Below the pieces are notes generated by a model. It saw nothing but the letters and a program-made list of their open reading frames with translations. It had not been told where the DNA came from and did no database searches. The translations under genes and the position numbers were made by a program. From Ceratobasidium sp. AG-K (Eukaryota > Basidiomycota > Agaricomycetes > Cantharellales > Ceratobasidiaceae), in NCBI GenBank assembly GCA_037039685.1, contig JAWNGF010000002.1:4526001-4590000 (forward strand): DNA of 64,000 bases. The letters are read 5' to 3'. Shown one piece after another: positions 1-11,095 of this stretch (position 1 is the stretch's first letter; each line of letters opens with the position of its first letter).

Positions 1-2798
1 TTTGCTTCAGGAACCTCTGTCGCTATACTGGATATGTTCCATAAAGGTTCTTTTCCATAGATGAGTCCGAAAGGGCTGTTTCCTGGTACCCTGTGCTTGT
101 GCATGTTGTAACAGAATTTGGCAATTGGCAGCAATTCCACCCAATTGTCCTGATGGTGATTGATGAAGGTGTGCAGCCATGCTTCTAGCCATTGGTTAAC
201 TCATTCTGTCATTCCGTCAGTTTGAGGGTGATACACAGTACTAAACGCCAGTGAGACCCCAATTTTCTGGTAGATCGCTTTCAGCAGTTTGCTGTTAAAT
301 GTGCTTCCTCGGTCCAATACATTGCTCTTGGGAAATCCATGAAGTTTCCAGACATTACACAGGAATAGCTCTGCTAATTCATTTGCCTTCAGTGATTCCT
401 TGCATGGTATGAAATGTGCCATCCTGGAGAATCTGTCCACTACAACAAGAATGCTGTCCATTCCTTTTGATTTAGGGAGTTTTACAATGAAATCATACAC
501 TATGTCCTCCCATGGCTCGTTCGCTATTTGTAACAGTTTCAAAGGGGTGTGTGTTTTTGTACCCTTTGCTTTTTGACATTGTTCACATGAGTCTATGTAT
601 TTGTTGATGCTTTGCTTCATTCCGGGCCTGAAGTAGCGTCTTGAGATGAGTTCCAGGGTTCTTGCATGTCCTTGATGACCGGCAATGGGTGAGTCATGAT
701 GCAGTCTTAATACCATTAAACAGCAATCCTTGTCTTCCGGAATGACAATCTTTCCTTTGTACCAAAGTAGTCCCTCGCATAGTTCATAATCCTTTATGCT
801 GGACAGAATACTTCTAGGGAGCAATTCTTTCTTCTTGCAGAGTTTGATTACCCTATGTAAACCTAGATCTTCTTGTTGCGCTTTGATAATATTGTTAATG
901 ATGTCTTCCTTGAATCCTCCTGCAAAGCCTCAGAATTTTTCATTGGAGATCATGACTTGTTCTGCTGATGGAATCTCAGCGTGGTCAGCCCTTCTAGACA
1001 GTAGGTCGGAATTTTGTGAAAGGATTCCTGGTCAGTATACAATCACAAAATTGTATGGCGCCAGGATTTGGTGCCAATGCATGTGTCTCCTGTTGAACGT
1101 TTTTGCATCCTTCCAGAACTGTAGGTTTTGGTGATCAGTGTACACCATAATTTCTTCCTTTGTCCCTTCCAGGTGGAGTCTCCAATGCATAAGTGCTTCA
1201 ATGATAGCCATGAGTTCCTTATCATGTACATCGTGGTTCATCTGTGCCGAGTTGAAAGATTTGGAGAGAAATGCAATCGGGTGTAGTCTTCCATCCTCTT
1301 ATCTTTGGGACAGAATTGCTCCCATTGCTACTCCACTAGTGTCCGTTTCAAGGAAGAATGGTTTCTCCAGATTGGGGTGTCATAGTACAGGATCCTTGCC
1401 AATTATTTCCTTGATACCGTCGAATGCTTCCTGTTCTTCATCTTCCCACTTCCACAGAAGATCCTTTTGTGTCAACCTGGTAAGAGGTTTGGTGATCGTG
1501 GAGAAACTGGGTACAAATCTCCTATAGAAGTTTGCGAAACCTAGGAATGCTTGTACTTGTTTTACTGTTTTAGGTTCCTTCCATTCCTTTATTGCCTTGA
1601 TCTTCTCTTCATCCATGGATATTCCTTCCTTGCTGATCTTCAGTCCTGTGTAAATGAGTTCTGTGACAAAGAATTCGCATTTTGGTAGTTTTGCGAAAAG
1701 GTTGTTCTCCTTCAAGATCTGTAGGACTTCTCATAGATCCACTACATGTTGAGACTGGGTTTTTGAGAAGACAAGGATGTCATCAATATAAACAATGACG
1801 CATACGTCGATCCTGTTGTGGAAGATGTGATTCATATATTGTTGAAAAGTGGCTGGTGCATTTTTCAGTCCAAACGCCATGACGGCGTATTCAAATAGCC
1901 CTTCCTTTGTCCTAAAAGCGGTTTTCCATTTGTCTCCTTCCCTGATGCGGATGTTATTGAATCCCATCCTTAGGTCGATTTTTGAGAAAATTTTTGTGTC
2001 CTTTATTTTGTCAAGGAGGTCTTCCATAAGGGGCATGGGGAATCTGTTGTCCTTTGTGATGGCGTTAACAGGTTGTAGGTCCTGTACCAATCATAATCCT
2101 CCAAGTGGGCCTGGTTTTTTGACGAAAAAACATGCCAACGCTATTGTGGATTTGCTAGGTCTGATTTTTCCCGCAGCAAGTTCTTCATCAAGGTATTCTC
2201 TCATTGCAATGGATTCAGCTGGCGACAATGGTATAGGTCTTGCTGGCTTTGGGAGTTCAGCGCCTTCCTTGAAGTCGAGAGCACAATCATAAGGTCAGTG
2301 GTCCGGAATACGCTTGAATTTTTCTTCGCTAAAAACGTCTTCGAATTCCTTCAATTCTTCCAGAATGAGATCCAAGGTTCCTTCTCTTCCATGTATTTCC
2401 TCCTTTCTCCAAGAGATGCTCTTTTGTTTCAAATCAATGCTAGGGTTCCCGGTTTCCAGCCAGGAAAGTCCTAGGATGATGTTTGTGTCACCAGTAGGCA
2501 TGGCAAAGAATTCTTCTTTAAATGTTTTTCCCTCAACCGTGATCTCCATCTGTGCTTTGAAGCGGATCGTGTGAGACAGCTCCTTTCCTTGTATTTCAAT
2601 AACTTTTTGAGGCACGGGGAGGTCTCTTAAGGCAATGTTATTCTTCCTGGCCCAAGCGATATCAACAAAATTCTGGGAAGCTCCAGAGTCAATTAGAGTA
2701 GTGATCGGGTCTGCGATTCCAGCAACGTAGCTGTAAACAATTGTGGATTCTTTGTTTGCTCTAAAGTACATTGCCGGTTCTTTGGTCTCTCCACACAC
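1..2798 (-). pseudogene. Element A pol (protease, RT, RNase H, integrase), decayed
   Basis: Polyprotein for retrotransposition. One reading frame runs from the protease to the window edge, broken by stops rather than frameshifts. Order visible: protease with LIDSGASQNF near 2690; RT with the PVNA region near 2070, [11 protein letters not shown] near 1860 and an intact YIDDILVF near 1775; RNase H (DKELMAI near 1215); integrase with zinc-binding H...H (HHDSPIAGHQGH near 690), CEQC near 580 and DRGSTFNS near 310. In-frame stops at 2295, 2091, 1731 and 1032 are TGA where B or the family consensus has or implies Arg (CGA). The stop at 1380 replaces a Trp and one near 1300 is TAA for Gln. The catalytic RT residues survive, but the protein cannot be made whole. 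Expression would need a -1 shift from gag, and in A that -1 frame meets TGA immediately. Confidence 0.93.
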
Positions 2799-2800
2799 AG

Positions 2801-4702
2801 TTAGAGGGAGACCCCTTCATTTCCCAATTCTTCTGTGATTGTTGCTTCTCTTCCTTTTATGCTGGGTTTGGTTGTTATCCATTCCTTGGATGAGCATTTG
2901 AGTGAACAGTGTCCTTCTTGACTGCATTTCAGACATTGGTTTGATGCCATCCTTGCCTTGTATACCTTGTCTGGCAACCACTTTGTAGAGGTCTGGCCTG
3001 TAGTGGTAGATTGAGATGCTTTCTTTCCAGTGGAGGTCTTGATTTGTTGCAGTTTTTGATCAATGGAGATTGCTAGAGTTATCCATTGATTTAGGTTAAG
3101 ACTCCTTTCAGTACCATCTTCATTGATGAGGGAAATTTCAAATTGTGCTAGCTCAGTCTTGATTTCCAGTTTAAGTCCTTCCTTGAATTGGTTGATAAGG
3201 GCTTCTTCTCCCCAATTTACATCGACCATGTGGAAGCGGAACTCAGTTGCGTAATTAGCCACCAAGTTGATTTGTTTGCATTTCCGAATTTTGGCTTCTG
3301 CTTTTGCTTTTTTGTTAGGGTTGCTGAATTGTTCCATGAAGTGTATTTTGAACGTTTCCCATGACCTCAGGTTTGGGTCTGGTACTCCAGTGTTCATTGA
3401 TCGGAGAAGCACTTGCGCCCAATGGGTGGCGGAGTGGTTATCCGATTTAAAATTCGCCAGGGCTTCCCTAATCCTTTCTTGTCCAGAACTGTATTGGTTG
3501 CCAAGCCGCACAAAGTAGCTCTCCATCTGGGTGATGAACATTTCTGCTCCTTCTCCTTTCTTTCCATCAAAGGCTTCTGGTCTAGTGACTTTTGGTCTTC
3601 TTGGTGGGCTTCTGACTTGGGAGTTGAGCAGGTTCTGGAGTCTCTGTTCCAGGTTGTTGATTCTTGTAGACTTGGCCTCTGGTGCGGATCAATCACTGGG
3701 TACATGTATTGAAGCCTTGTCTACTTCATCCCTCAGGTTGGTAATGGATTGTTCCATGGTTGCTACTTGTTTGATTCCTGGTGTTATTGCTTCATTCCAT
3801 TGAAGCTGTCCTTGACGTGTAGTGTTGAGGTCTTGTTGTACATTTGTTACAAGTCCTTGGGTATTTGTGACTTTGTTTTGGACGGTTTCTACTTCTCTTC
3901 CTGTGAGGTAGGTGTTATGCTCAGCATTACAGGCAGAATTAAGAATATCTGTAAGGGACTGTTGTATTCCCCTGATTGTATTGTTGAAGATTTCTTGGTT
4001 GTTTGCAAGTACTCTTGCTTCTTGTTCTAGCCTGGTGATCCTTTGTGTGAGGCCAACTCTTAGTCCTTCAATGACTCTTAGAGTTGCGTTGTGACGTCTG
4101 ATTAAGAGATTGTCTAGTTCATCTAGGCTCTGGATAGCAGTTCTCTGTGTGCTAGAAGAACTATTGCTAGTAGGCCATGGGTGAGCAGAGGGTCCAGCTG
4201 CTGGGGTTATGGGTGGTTGTGGTCTTTCAGGTGAGGACAAAGGAATGGGTCCCATGTTGGTGATTGTTCCTAAGATGTGTGGAACTTGTGGAGTGGGTGG
4301 AGGATGGATTGGAATTAGGGAGACTCCACCGTGTGGCTTGGGCTGGGGAGAAAAATAGCCAAACTCAAACCCTTGACAAGGCGTTCTTCTGTCAGACAAA
4401 ATGGTGATTACTTCAGGTTCCGGTACATAAGTTTTGTCGCCAGGTTCTAGGTTTTCCTCCTGGGGGTGTTCTTTGACTAATGATACTTCTGGTTGGAATG
4501 TTCCTGGTACAGTACTTTGGCTAGGAACTCTTGATGGGGCTGGACCCCCTGCTTGTGTGTGTGCCAGTGCGCTTTTGCTGAGTGATGAGGCTGGTCTAGC
4601 AGCTCTACTAGGACCTCCTTGTATACTTGTGGTGGACACGGGTCTTGAGACCGTGTCTTCTTGTAATCCTCATTCTATTGGTGTTGAGACGTTTGTGGAC
4701 AT
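2801..4702 (-). pseudogene. Element A gag, decayed
   Basis: Structural capsid protein of element A. The start at 4702 matches the start in B (37746) and lies only about 21 bases inside the 5' LTR. N-terminal part: Ser/Thr/Pro-rich segment (to about 4140), then a coiled-coil-like stretch (LEQEARVLANNQE, about 3950-4050). The capsid begins near MFITQMESYF (3541). The C-terminus has a CCHC knuckle CLKCSQEGHCSLKC (about 2905-2945). A TGA follows the first ten codons, where B has CAG. Another break lies between the coiled coil and the capsid. Family assignment is secure by collinearity with B; function is by family. Confidence 0.9.
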
Positions 4703-4709
4703 GGTGTGA

Positions 4710-4931
4710 AGCTTGTTTTGTAATGTTGTAAGCTTCTTCTTAGTGGCTATGAGACAAGCCGCAATGGAGAGTGGACGGCACTAAGACCTAAGAGACCTCT
4801 TGAATCACACCACACTTAAGTGGCTGTAGACTCTTAAGGGTAGGGGTGGTTCAAAGTGTCACTCAAAGGTGATGTTTAGATGAGACAAAACAAGCTGGGG
4901 ATACCAGGCTTGGTGGTCCTCTATATATATT
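4710..4931 (-). promoter_or_regulatory. TATA box, predicted mRNA 5' end and complementary primer-binding site of A
   Basis: TATA at 4922-4930. The plus-strand 12-mer at 4885-4896 (acaaaacaagct), about 30 bases below the TATA, is the exact reverse complement of the 12-mer at 4710-4721. The latter lies two bases inside the LTR boundary, where the primer-binding site must be. No TGG (tRNA CCA complement) is present there. This is the layout of a self-primed (Tf1-like) element; the transcription start itself is inferred from TATA spacing. Confidence 0.7.
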
Positions 4932-5193
4932 CAGGAAGTGGCCAAGTCATACAAGGCCCAGCCACACAAGTCATACATATCAAGCCAGTCAGGAGTGTCC
5001 AAGTGAGTCATGCTGTGCGGGCAGTCATGACTTGTACAAAGCACGGCTGCATTACACAATGTAACAGAATAACCACAAGAAAGTGGCAATGTGGCAGAGG
5101 AAAGGACAAATAACATGTAAACAAAACAACAAACACAAAGCGCAGATGAGGGGGACACAGAGCGAGCCTTATGGAGTGAGCTGGCTCATGACA
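4724..5193 (-). repeat. 5' LTR of element A
   Basis: 470-bp LTR, TG...CA ends (TGTTGTAAGC ... GCTCATGACA on the plus strand), homologous to 31074-31539, 37768-38233 and 43476-43931. A TATATATA box at 4922-4930 directs transcription leftward. Upstream (to the right) are a TGAGTCA-like and a degenerate CCAAT-like element. Confidence 0.93.
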
Positions 5194-5921
5194 CTGGGCC
5201 AAACCTTGTTACCAATTTGGATAGGATGTTCCTGCCTTTTCTGATCTGCATATTCCTTGTCTCATTCCTTACTCAGGATCAGACTGGCCTTGGCTTCTTC
5301 TAGGTGCTACTGAATCTGTTGTGCATGGGCAGCAGCTTCAGGATCAGATCCATCTTCTAGAGGTGTCCCTTCAATTGACAGGTGGCATGCAATATTAGCA
5401 AAGAAAGGAGTCATGCCAATACTTGAGTGGAAGGAAGTATTGTATGCAAAATCTGCAAAGGGAAGGAGTGATGCCCAATAATGCTGTTTGAAAGAGCAAT
5501 AGGTGCAGAACCAGGATTCCACCATTTGGTTGATGTGTTTGGTCTGACCATCTGTTTCAGGGTGGTAGCCTGTGGAGAGTCTTGGTCTTTATTTTCAGGG
5601 CCTGGTAGAGTTCCTTCATGAATTTGGATGCAAAGGTGGGGCCTTGATCTGAGATGACTGTTTCTGGGGTGCCATGCAGCTTCCAACAGTGTTCCATAAA
5701 CAGTTCTGCCAGCTTTGGTGATTTGGTTTTTTCCAAGCAGGGAATGAAGTGCACCATTTTGGTGAGGGTGTCAACAATGACCAATTTGGTGTCCAATCCT
5801 TTTGATGTGGGTAGTTGAACAATCATATCAATGGAAATGTGTTGCCATGGTTTTGATGGAAGTTCCAGTGGCTGTATTTCTCCTAATGGTTGTTGTTTGA
5901 TGGGTTTACTTTGTTGGCAAT
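5194..5921 (-). pseudogene. Integrase fragment, K-related family
   Basis: Middle part of a Ty3/gypsy integrase: the catalytic core with IVDTLTKMVHFIPC, the D of SDQGPTFASKF and an NSFHSSIGMTPFF segment. Translated pieces closely follow element K (about 60600-61360). The fragment starts abruptly after the zinc-finger CQQSKPI at 5921, where it is fused to G1. It ends at 5194, where A has inserted within the segment matching K's GDKVWLS. Frameshifts and stops are present; non-functional. Confidence 0.88.
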
Positions 5922-5974
5922 ACAGTTATAGACTGGTATATGTGCACAGGTACACCATTTTCCTGGGATCTTCT

Positions 5975-6493
5975 TCAGTGCTTTAGCCTTAGGAGGACGT
6001 TGTGGGGAAGTGGGAAGTGTCCTGTGGACTGAGAAGAGATTTCCTGCATCATCCAGGCAAGGGTTTGTTGTGGTTGATCTGCCCAGATGAAACATTCTGA
6101 GTCTCCTAAAATGATTTTGTTACCTTGGTCAACTCGTAGTTGTGGCAAGCAGTATTGGTCTGCAAAATCATTTCCAAGGATAAATGGTGCATTCATCTTA
6201 GGGACTATGTACACTGCAACCATCATTTCTACTGGACCTTGCTCAGTATCCATTGTAATCAGGACATTCACATAGTCAGTTATGGTAGAAGTTTTGGTTA
6301 CCTGGACAAGAGAGATGTTTTGTCCTTTCCAACATCTTGGTGGAGATTCTAGGGATTTATAAGTATCTTCACTCATTAGACTAATAGATGACCCCAAATC
6401 TAGAATTATTCTGCTTGCTTTAGACTGCTTGTGGAGGCAAGCTTTGAAAACTGTAGCCTGTGATCCAAGAAAAGCAGTTCCAGGTGGGGGCAT
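5975..6493 (-). pseudogene. G1 retroviral-type aspartic protease
   Basis: 172-codon open segment resembling a retrotransposon aspartic protease that processes Gag-Pol. It has a catalytic-type motif LDLGSSISLMS near residue 32 (Gly-Ser-Ser following Asp-Leu rather than the usual D-S/T-G), a later ILGNDFADQY flap/hydrophobic-G-like segment near residue 105, and the typical length. The DLG in place of D(S/T)G suggests either divergence or loss of activity. Downstream it is cut at 5921 by the K-type integrase fusion, so no RT follows. Confidence 0.65.
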
Positions 6494-6741
6494 CCTTATT
6501 GGTTTAAGTATAACTTCATCATCAGTATTTGTGTGAAGTTTAAGTGAAGATTTAATCTTCCACCTGGATCTTCTAGCAAGGTATCACCATGAGGGAAGTT
6601 TAGGTCAAGTGTGGAAGGTGGAGGGTTGGAGTGTTGCTAATGTGTGTACTTGAAAAGTTGATGTACTGCCCTCCAAGTGGTCAGGGGGTTCTGGCTCAAC
6701 CCATAGTGTGTTGCTAGAGTCCTCTGTGTTACTTGGAAGGC

Positions 6742-9700
6742 TTAGAGAAAATCTTGGTTAGAATCAGACAATTCTGATCTTGTGGGAGTGTCTTCAGAGT
6801 CGGTATCCTCATCAAGCCCTATTAAGTCTTCTTCAGAATCTTCAGCTGAGTTGCACAAACTGTCATACTCTTCTTGAGCTGCAAGATCTTTAGGATCTAT
6901 TGAAACCATATGGGAACAAACAAACTTTGATTTTTCTTCCTGTACTTGCAATCTGAATCCCAATGTTTTCCACTTCCACAATGTATGCATGGGCAAGCTC
7001 CCTTTTGTTTGGGGTCTTTCCTTTGGATACTGTGGAATCATCCTTGGGGAATTCAGGAGTGGCAAGATCAGAATCAGTTCCTGCAAGTTTGGAAGAGGAT
7101 TTGCATTTGGAGAACTTCTTGTTGGAGGGTTTGACATTGTGAGATGAAACCTTTCTCATGGCAAGGTGTTCAAGCATTGATTCAATCTTATCAAGTTGCT
7201 TGGATGAGCCTTCAGTGTCAGGGAGGACCAAATCATTAGCTTTTTCCAATATTTTGGCAAGGAATGCACTCCAAGTGGTGATAAGAGATGTATCAATGAA
7301 GTTACTCCAACAAGAAGGTGCTCCTTGCATAACTGTAAATATAAGTTCTGATTTGCTGTTGTACTGTTGTACTGTACAGTTGGGCAATACACGAAAGTGA
7401 TTGCTTATTGACCACATACCCCAATGGTGTTTCATGAGGATGTTTATGATCATGGAATTGGTGTTTCTGTGCTTTGTCAAATTGAGCAACAACCCATGGT
7501 TGATTCATGAATATTGTGAGGATTGCTCCACATAAAACATCCCAGTTGACAGAGTTATTGTGCTTCCATGCATAATCATAGCTATGCCACCATTGTTTAG
7601 CAACTCCTGTAAGTTTGAAAGTTGCTTGAGTACCAAGTGGTTGAGCTACTTTAGGTCCCATTTCAGCCAGTTCATTGAGTTCAATGATCCAGTCCACCAA
7701 AGTCTCACCATCCCATTTAGGAATGTTATCCTTAGGTTTCAACTTAGTGTCAAAGTGAGGACCTTGGGTATTGCAATTGGTTTGTACTTGGCAAACATTA
7801 TCTACTGATTGATTGGGTGGATGGAACCTAAAGGTCAATGTAGCTGGTTTGAAGGTGGTTTTCCTGCTCTGTTGCCATTAGGACCTCCTTCATCTGAAGA
7901 GTTGCTACTACTGTCTCCAGGGTCATTTGTTGGTGCTGGAGGAGCAGGATTAGCATCTGTGTAATCAGGATGTCCTTCCCATTGATTCCCTGCAGAAGTA
8001 AAGCTTTTACAGAACTGATTCTGTTCCTTCTTCTGCTGTAGATGTTGAGGAAGCTGGGATTGGTGTTGGAGTGGTTCTTCAGTAGAAGTTACTGCTGTTG
8101 GAGGTGGAGGTGAAAATTCCGTTGGTTGAATGTGCAAGGTATCAATTGGAGTAACCCTGGTTGAGGGTTGCTTTGTTAGAGGTACTTCAATCCTAGGTGG
8201 AGGAGAAGTCAGTGAGGTGCACTCCAAAACTGGTGATAATCAAGTATAGGATACTTTGACCAATTATAAGGTTCCTTAGGTGGTTGCTCAGGTTTCCTTC
8301 TGCTAGCAAAACCAGTTTAAGGATAATTAATGACCTCTGGTTTTGGTTTGACTTGCATATGGCTAGGTAACTCTTGTCCTTTACCCTTATCAGTGAAGGT
8401 GGAAAGCTGTGTGGAGGTGACAGGATAGACAGTATTTGGTATTACTGGTGTCAACAATTTGAACAGTAAGGAGTTGGAAGGTGTTTGATTAGTAGGTGCA
8501 ACAGGGGAATGCCTTCCTTTCCAATCAGCCCAACTAGCTTGCTTAGTGACAAAATCTGTAGGCTTGATGGGTGCACTCTGAGTTACTTGTCTTGCAAAAT
8601 TACCTGCTTGTTGGATTGTTTCTTCATCAAGTAACCCAGAGGCATCACTAAGGTTTGCTAGTGAGTGCTTCTGTGAAATCAAAGGCATTTCCTGCCACCC
8701 TGGTGCTGGGGAATTTGGGGAACAAAGTTCATTAGGAATCAGACTAAGACTAGGGAAGGCATCAACAGGGGTCCATCTAAGTGCAGGTTCCACAACAATC
8801 ATTTTGTTTCCTTCCATTCAATAAATGCCCTGATTTTGGCCATGGGTAGGCTCATGATACATGATCCATTGGTCATCTTCTCCTTTAACCCGTAACTCTT
8901 GGGAGTCAGAGGTTGATGATGTTGGAGCTGGGTTATGTATGCTATGAATTGTTGGTTCTTGGTCCTCTTCTGAGTCACTGACTATCACTTGTAATAATAT
9001 TTGAGATAGCCTAGCTGGTGATAATTCAGTGATATCCCTGCAAATGGTGCACATATAAGCAGGCTCAGTAAGAGTATTTCCAGTAGTTAAGGGAGCAGGT
9101 TTATTAAGGGTTTTAGTAGGTGGTTCTGGTGAATGAGCTGCCAACCATGTGGGCTTGGAACTGCTAGGTTTTGGAGCTAACAGTGGTTGATGTTTGGTGC
9201 TAGCAGGGAAGCTGAATGGGTTAGGACCAACCAGAGCTGGCTGGGGAATGCAAATAGCTTCTGGTTTGGAAGTAATGACTGTTGCATCTGAATCAGTAGT
9301 CCCAACTGGTACCAGGTTTGCTAGATCATGAGTGTCCAGTCCTGTGGTTTGAACAGCTGGGTATGGATTGTGGAACATATCCAAATTGTAAAGGTACCTA
9401 GTGACTTTGTAACAATAGTAGATAGCTGCTGCAGCAAACTGTTTGGTATCATAGGCACAATTTTCATGGGGCCATCAAGGTAGTACCTTGAGCTTAATAG
9501 CTAAGTTGGTATCTTGGACAGCCTTTTGCACATTTAATAGTTCATTGATTAAACCCAAGTATGATTGGTAAGTAGCATAACAAACTACTGCCAAAACAGT
9601 GTGACTTGTAACATAATCCTGTGTTCTGATGCAAAATTGAGGCTTGATTGTAGAGGCTAAACCAAGTAGCTCAAATGCATGAAAGTATATACTAGGAGGA

Positions 9701-10040
9701 GCTTCATCAAAGGTCCTATGAGCTGCCCCAATATTACTAAAAAAATTGTTCAAGATTAATTGAGCAGAATGTAAAGAATGCTGGCATTGGTTCTCTAATT
9801 CTCTGTCTTGGATGATGGTCCTAATGTGAGCAGCTAGGGGAATGGCGGTTGAATGGTACTCTTGGTCTTCTGGAGACAGTTTAAAGAGTGGGGTGTGCTG
9901 TGGATAGGGGATGTATTACTGAACCTCTTCTGTGGGTGTAGATGAGGTATAGCTTTGTTGCCTGGAGGAATCTGCTGATAGGGAGTCTGAAGAATCCACC
10001 TGGTATTGTGCACCTAACTGGTACACTAGTTGGTAAAAGG
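6742..10040 (-). pseudogene. G1 gag, decayed in several pieces
   Basis: Long Gag of the basidiomycete type, now in about seven open pieces on the minus strand. N-terminal helical region 9475-9990, a Pro/Ser-rich linker (7835-9384), a capsid with the signature W-D-G ... LTGVAKQWW ... HETPLGYVVNK (7390-7760), then a CCHC knuckle [14 protein letters not shown] (about 6945-6990) and an acidic tail (EDSEEDLIGLDEDTDSED near 6800). G2 preserves most of this as one 622-codon frame, so the pieces are one former gene. Frameshifts and stops exclude function. Confidence 0.85.
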
Positions 10041-10429
10041 TATGGAGTAAAAGAGGAGTAGTGAATGATGGCCTCAGAGGCTGGGCTCATATACATGAGA
10101 ATGAGGCTATGCATGACACCGCAGACTGGGGGCACAGTTGCTGTGCATTCCTCTGCTACATAACTGGAGGTGGACTGTGCACTCCTATGCAAGTGTGGGC
10201 ACAGTCAACTATACATTACTGTGCAAAGGTCTAGGCTTGACTGTGGGCACAGTCAAGGCTATGCAATGGCATGTCAAGTGACTAAGCACAATGTTAGGAG
10301 GGGCAGGTAGAGGTGCTATTGATATATGAGGTGCATATATGGTGCATATATAAACAATGAGCCTAAGGTGCACTAAGTCCATAGTCAGCACTTAGTTCTA
10401 TTGGTGCATATAGTTAGTGATCTGTCACA
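10041..10429 (-). repeat. Partial 5' LTR of G1
   Basis: Homologous to the right half of the G2 LTR (24080-24497): shared TATATA near 10090, the repeated GACTGTGGGCACAGTC-like dyads at 10124, about 10191 and 10239, and the end gatctgtcaca. The LTR's other half has been lost with the start of gag. Confidence 0.8.
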
Positions 10430-10812
10430 CCCAACCATGGCAAAGCACTTCAGTTTTGCTTCACTGAAGACACTTTCCTGTGACACAGGGGCATGAAGGA
10501 CTGTTAGAGATGTCATAATGTGTGAAAGGCAGAGCAAACCTTGGTGCTCCATGTGTTGGATGCAGCAGCAGTGTTTGTGGAGTTCCCAGCTTGAGCCAGT
10601 TCAAACTTGCCCTCATGCCAAGTCCATCTGTTTGCACCAGCCATTGAACCTGCTTGATTGTTGACCACCTGCAAAGTCAAAGAGATCTTCTTCATTAGGG
10701 TCAAACAAGCTGACTTGGTGGAAAGCATAGATGGGGTCTCAACACCTTTGGTGTCTGCTCCACTGGTGTTCAATGTTTCAGGATACAATGGTAGATACGC
10801 TCACAGCCAAGC
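10430..10812. other. Unassigned stretch with decayed coding character
   Basis: About 380 bases between the G1 LTR and the L-type LTR. On the minus strand, 10513-10788 reads as 91 residues with peptide-like composition (a run around GSMAGANRWTWHEGKF), but I do not recognise a family and the frame has no clear start. It could belong to the same older unit as 12996-14508, from which the L-type LTR would separate it. No RNA gene, promoter or terminator seen. Confidence 0.4.
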
Positions 10813-11095
10813 TGTTGCAACCCAACACTATGTTGGTTGCTGCCTATAACTTTATGTGCACAAGTCAAGACTTTAGAGAGCCTTGGCACCTGAGGAGCTG
10901 TGAACTGTAGGCTGTGAACAGCACTGAGGCCTGAGGATCCAAGGTGACCCTCAAGGAAACCCAGTGAGGGATTGTTTGTTGGGGAAATGACAAGGCAAAA
11001 CAGGATGGAGATACCATGCTTTTTGTTTCCTTAATATATATTCCAAAAGACATGAGTCATACTCATGCCAAGAGAAACAAGTCATATAGGACAAC

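Larger units (their letters stand above)
1..5193 (-). mobile_element. Ty3/gypsy element A, left end outside window
   Basis: Minus-strand LTR retrotransposon with its 5' LTR at the right (4724-5193), then gag and pol reading leftward. The 3' part (end of integrase, chromodomain, 3' LTR) lies beyond base 1. Position 1 corresponds to about 33011 of element B, which is the same family and nearly collinear, so roughly 2 kb of A is missing. The right flank is an integrase fragment of another family, so A inserted into older transposon DNA. The right-hand target duplication should be CTGGG (5194-5198), but its partner is off the window. Confidence 0.93.
5922..10429 (-). mobile_element. Ty3/gypsy element G1, truncated
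   Basis: Minus-strand element: partial 5' LTR at the right, a gag reading leftward, then a protease, and an abrupt end at 5921 against a foreign integrase fragment. No RT, RNase H or integrase of its own is present. Homologous to G2 (20227-24497). Compared with G2, a deletion has removed the 3' half of the LTR and about 90 residues of the Gag N-terminus near 10040. Confidence 0.82.

Noticed and set aside
1849..2292. Plus-strand frame of 147 codons
   Set aside because: Mirror of the A reverse transcriptase; the same shadow appears opposite B RT (34858-35676).
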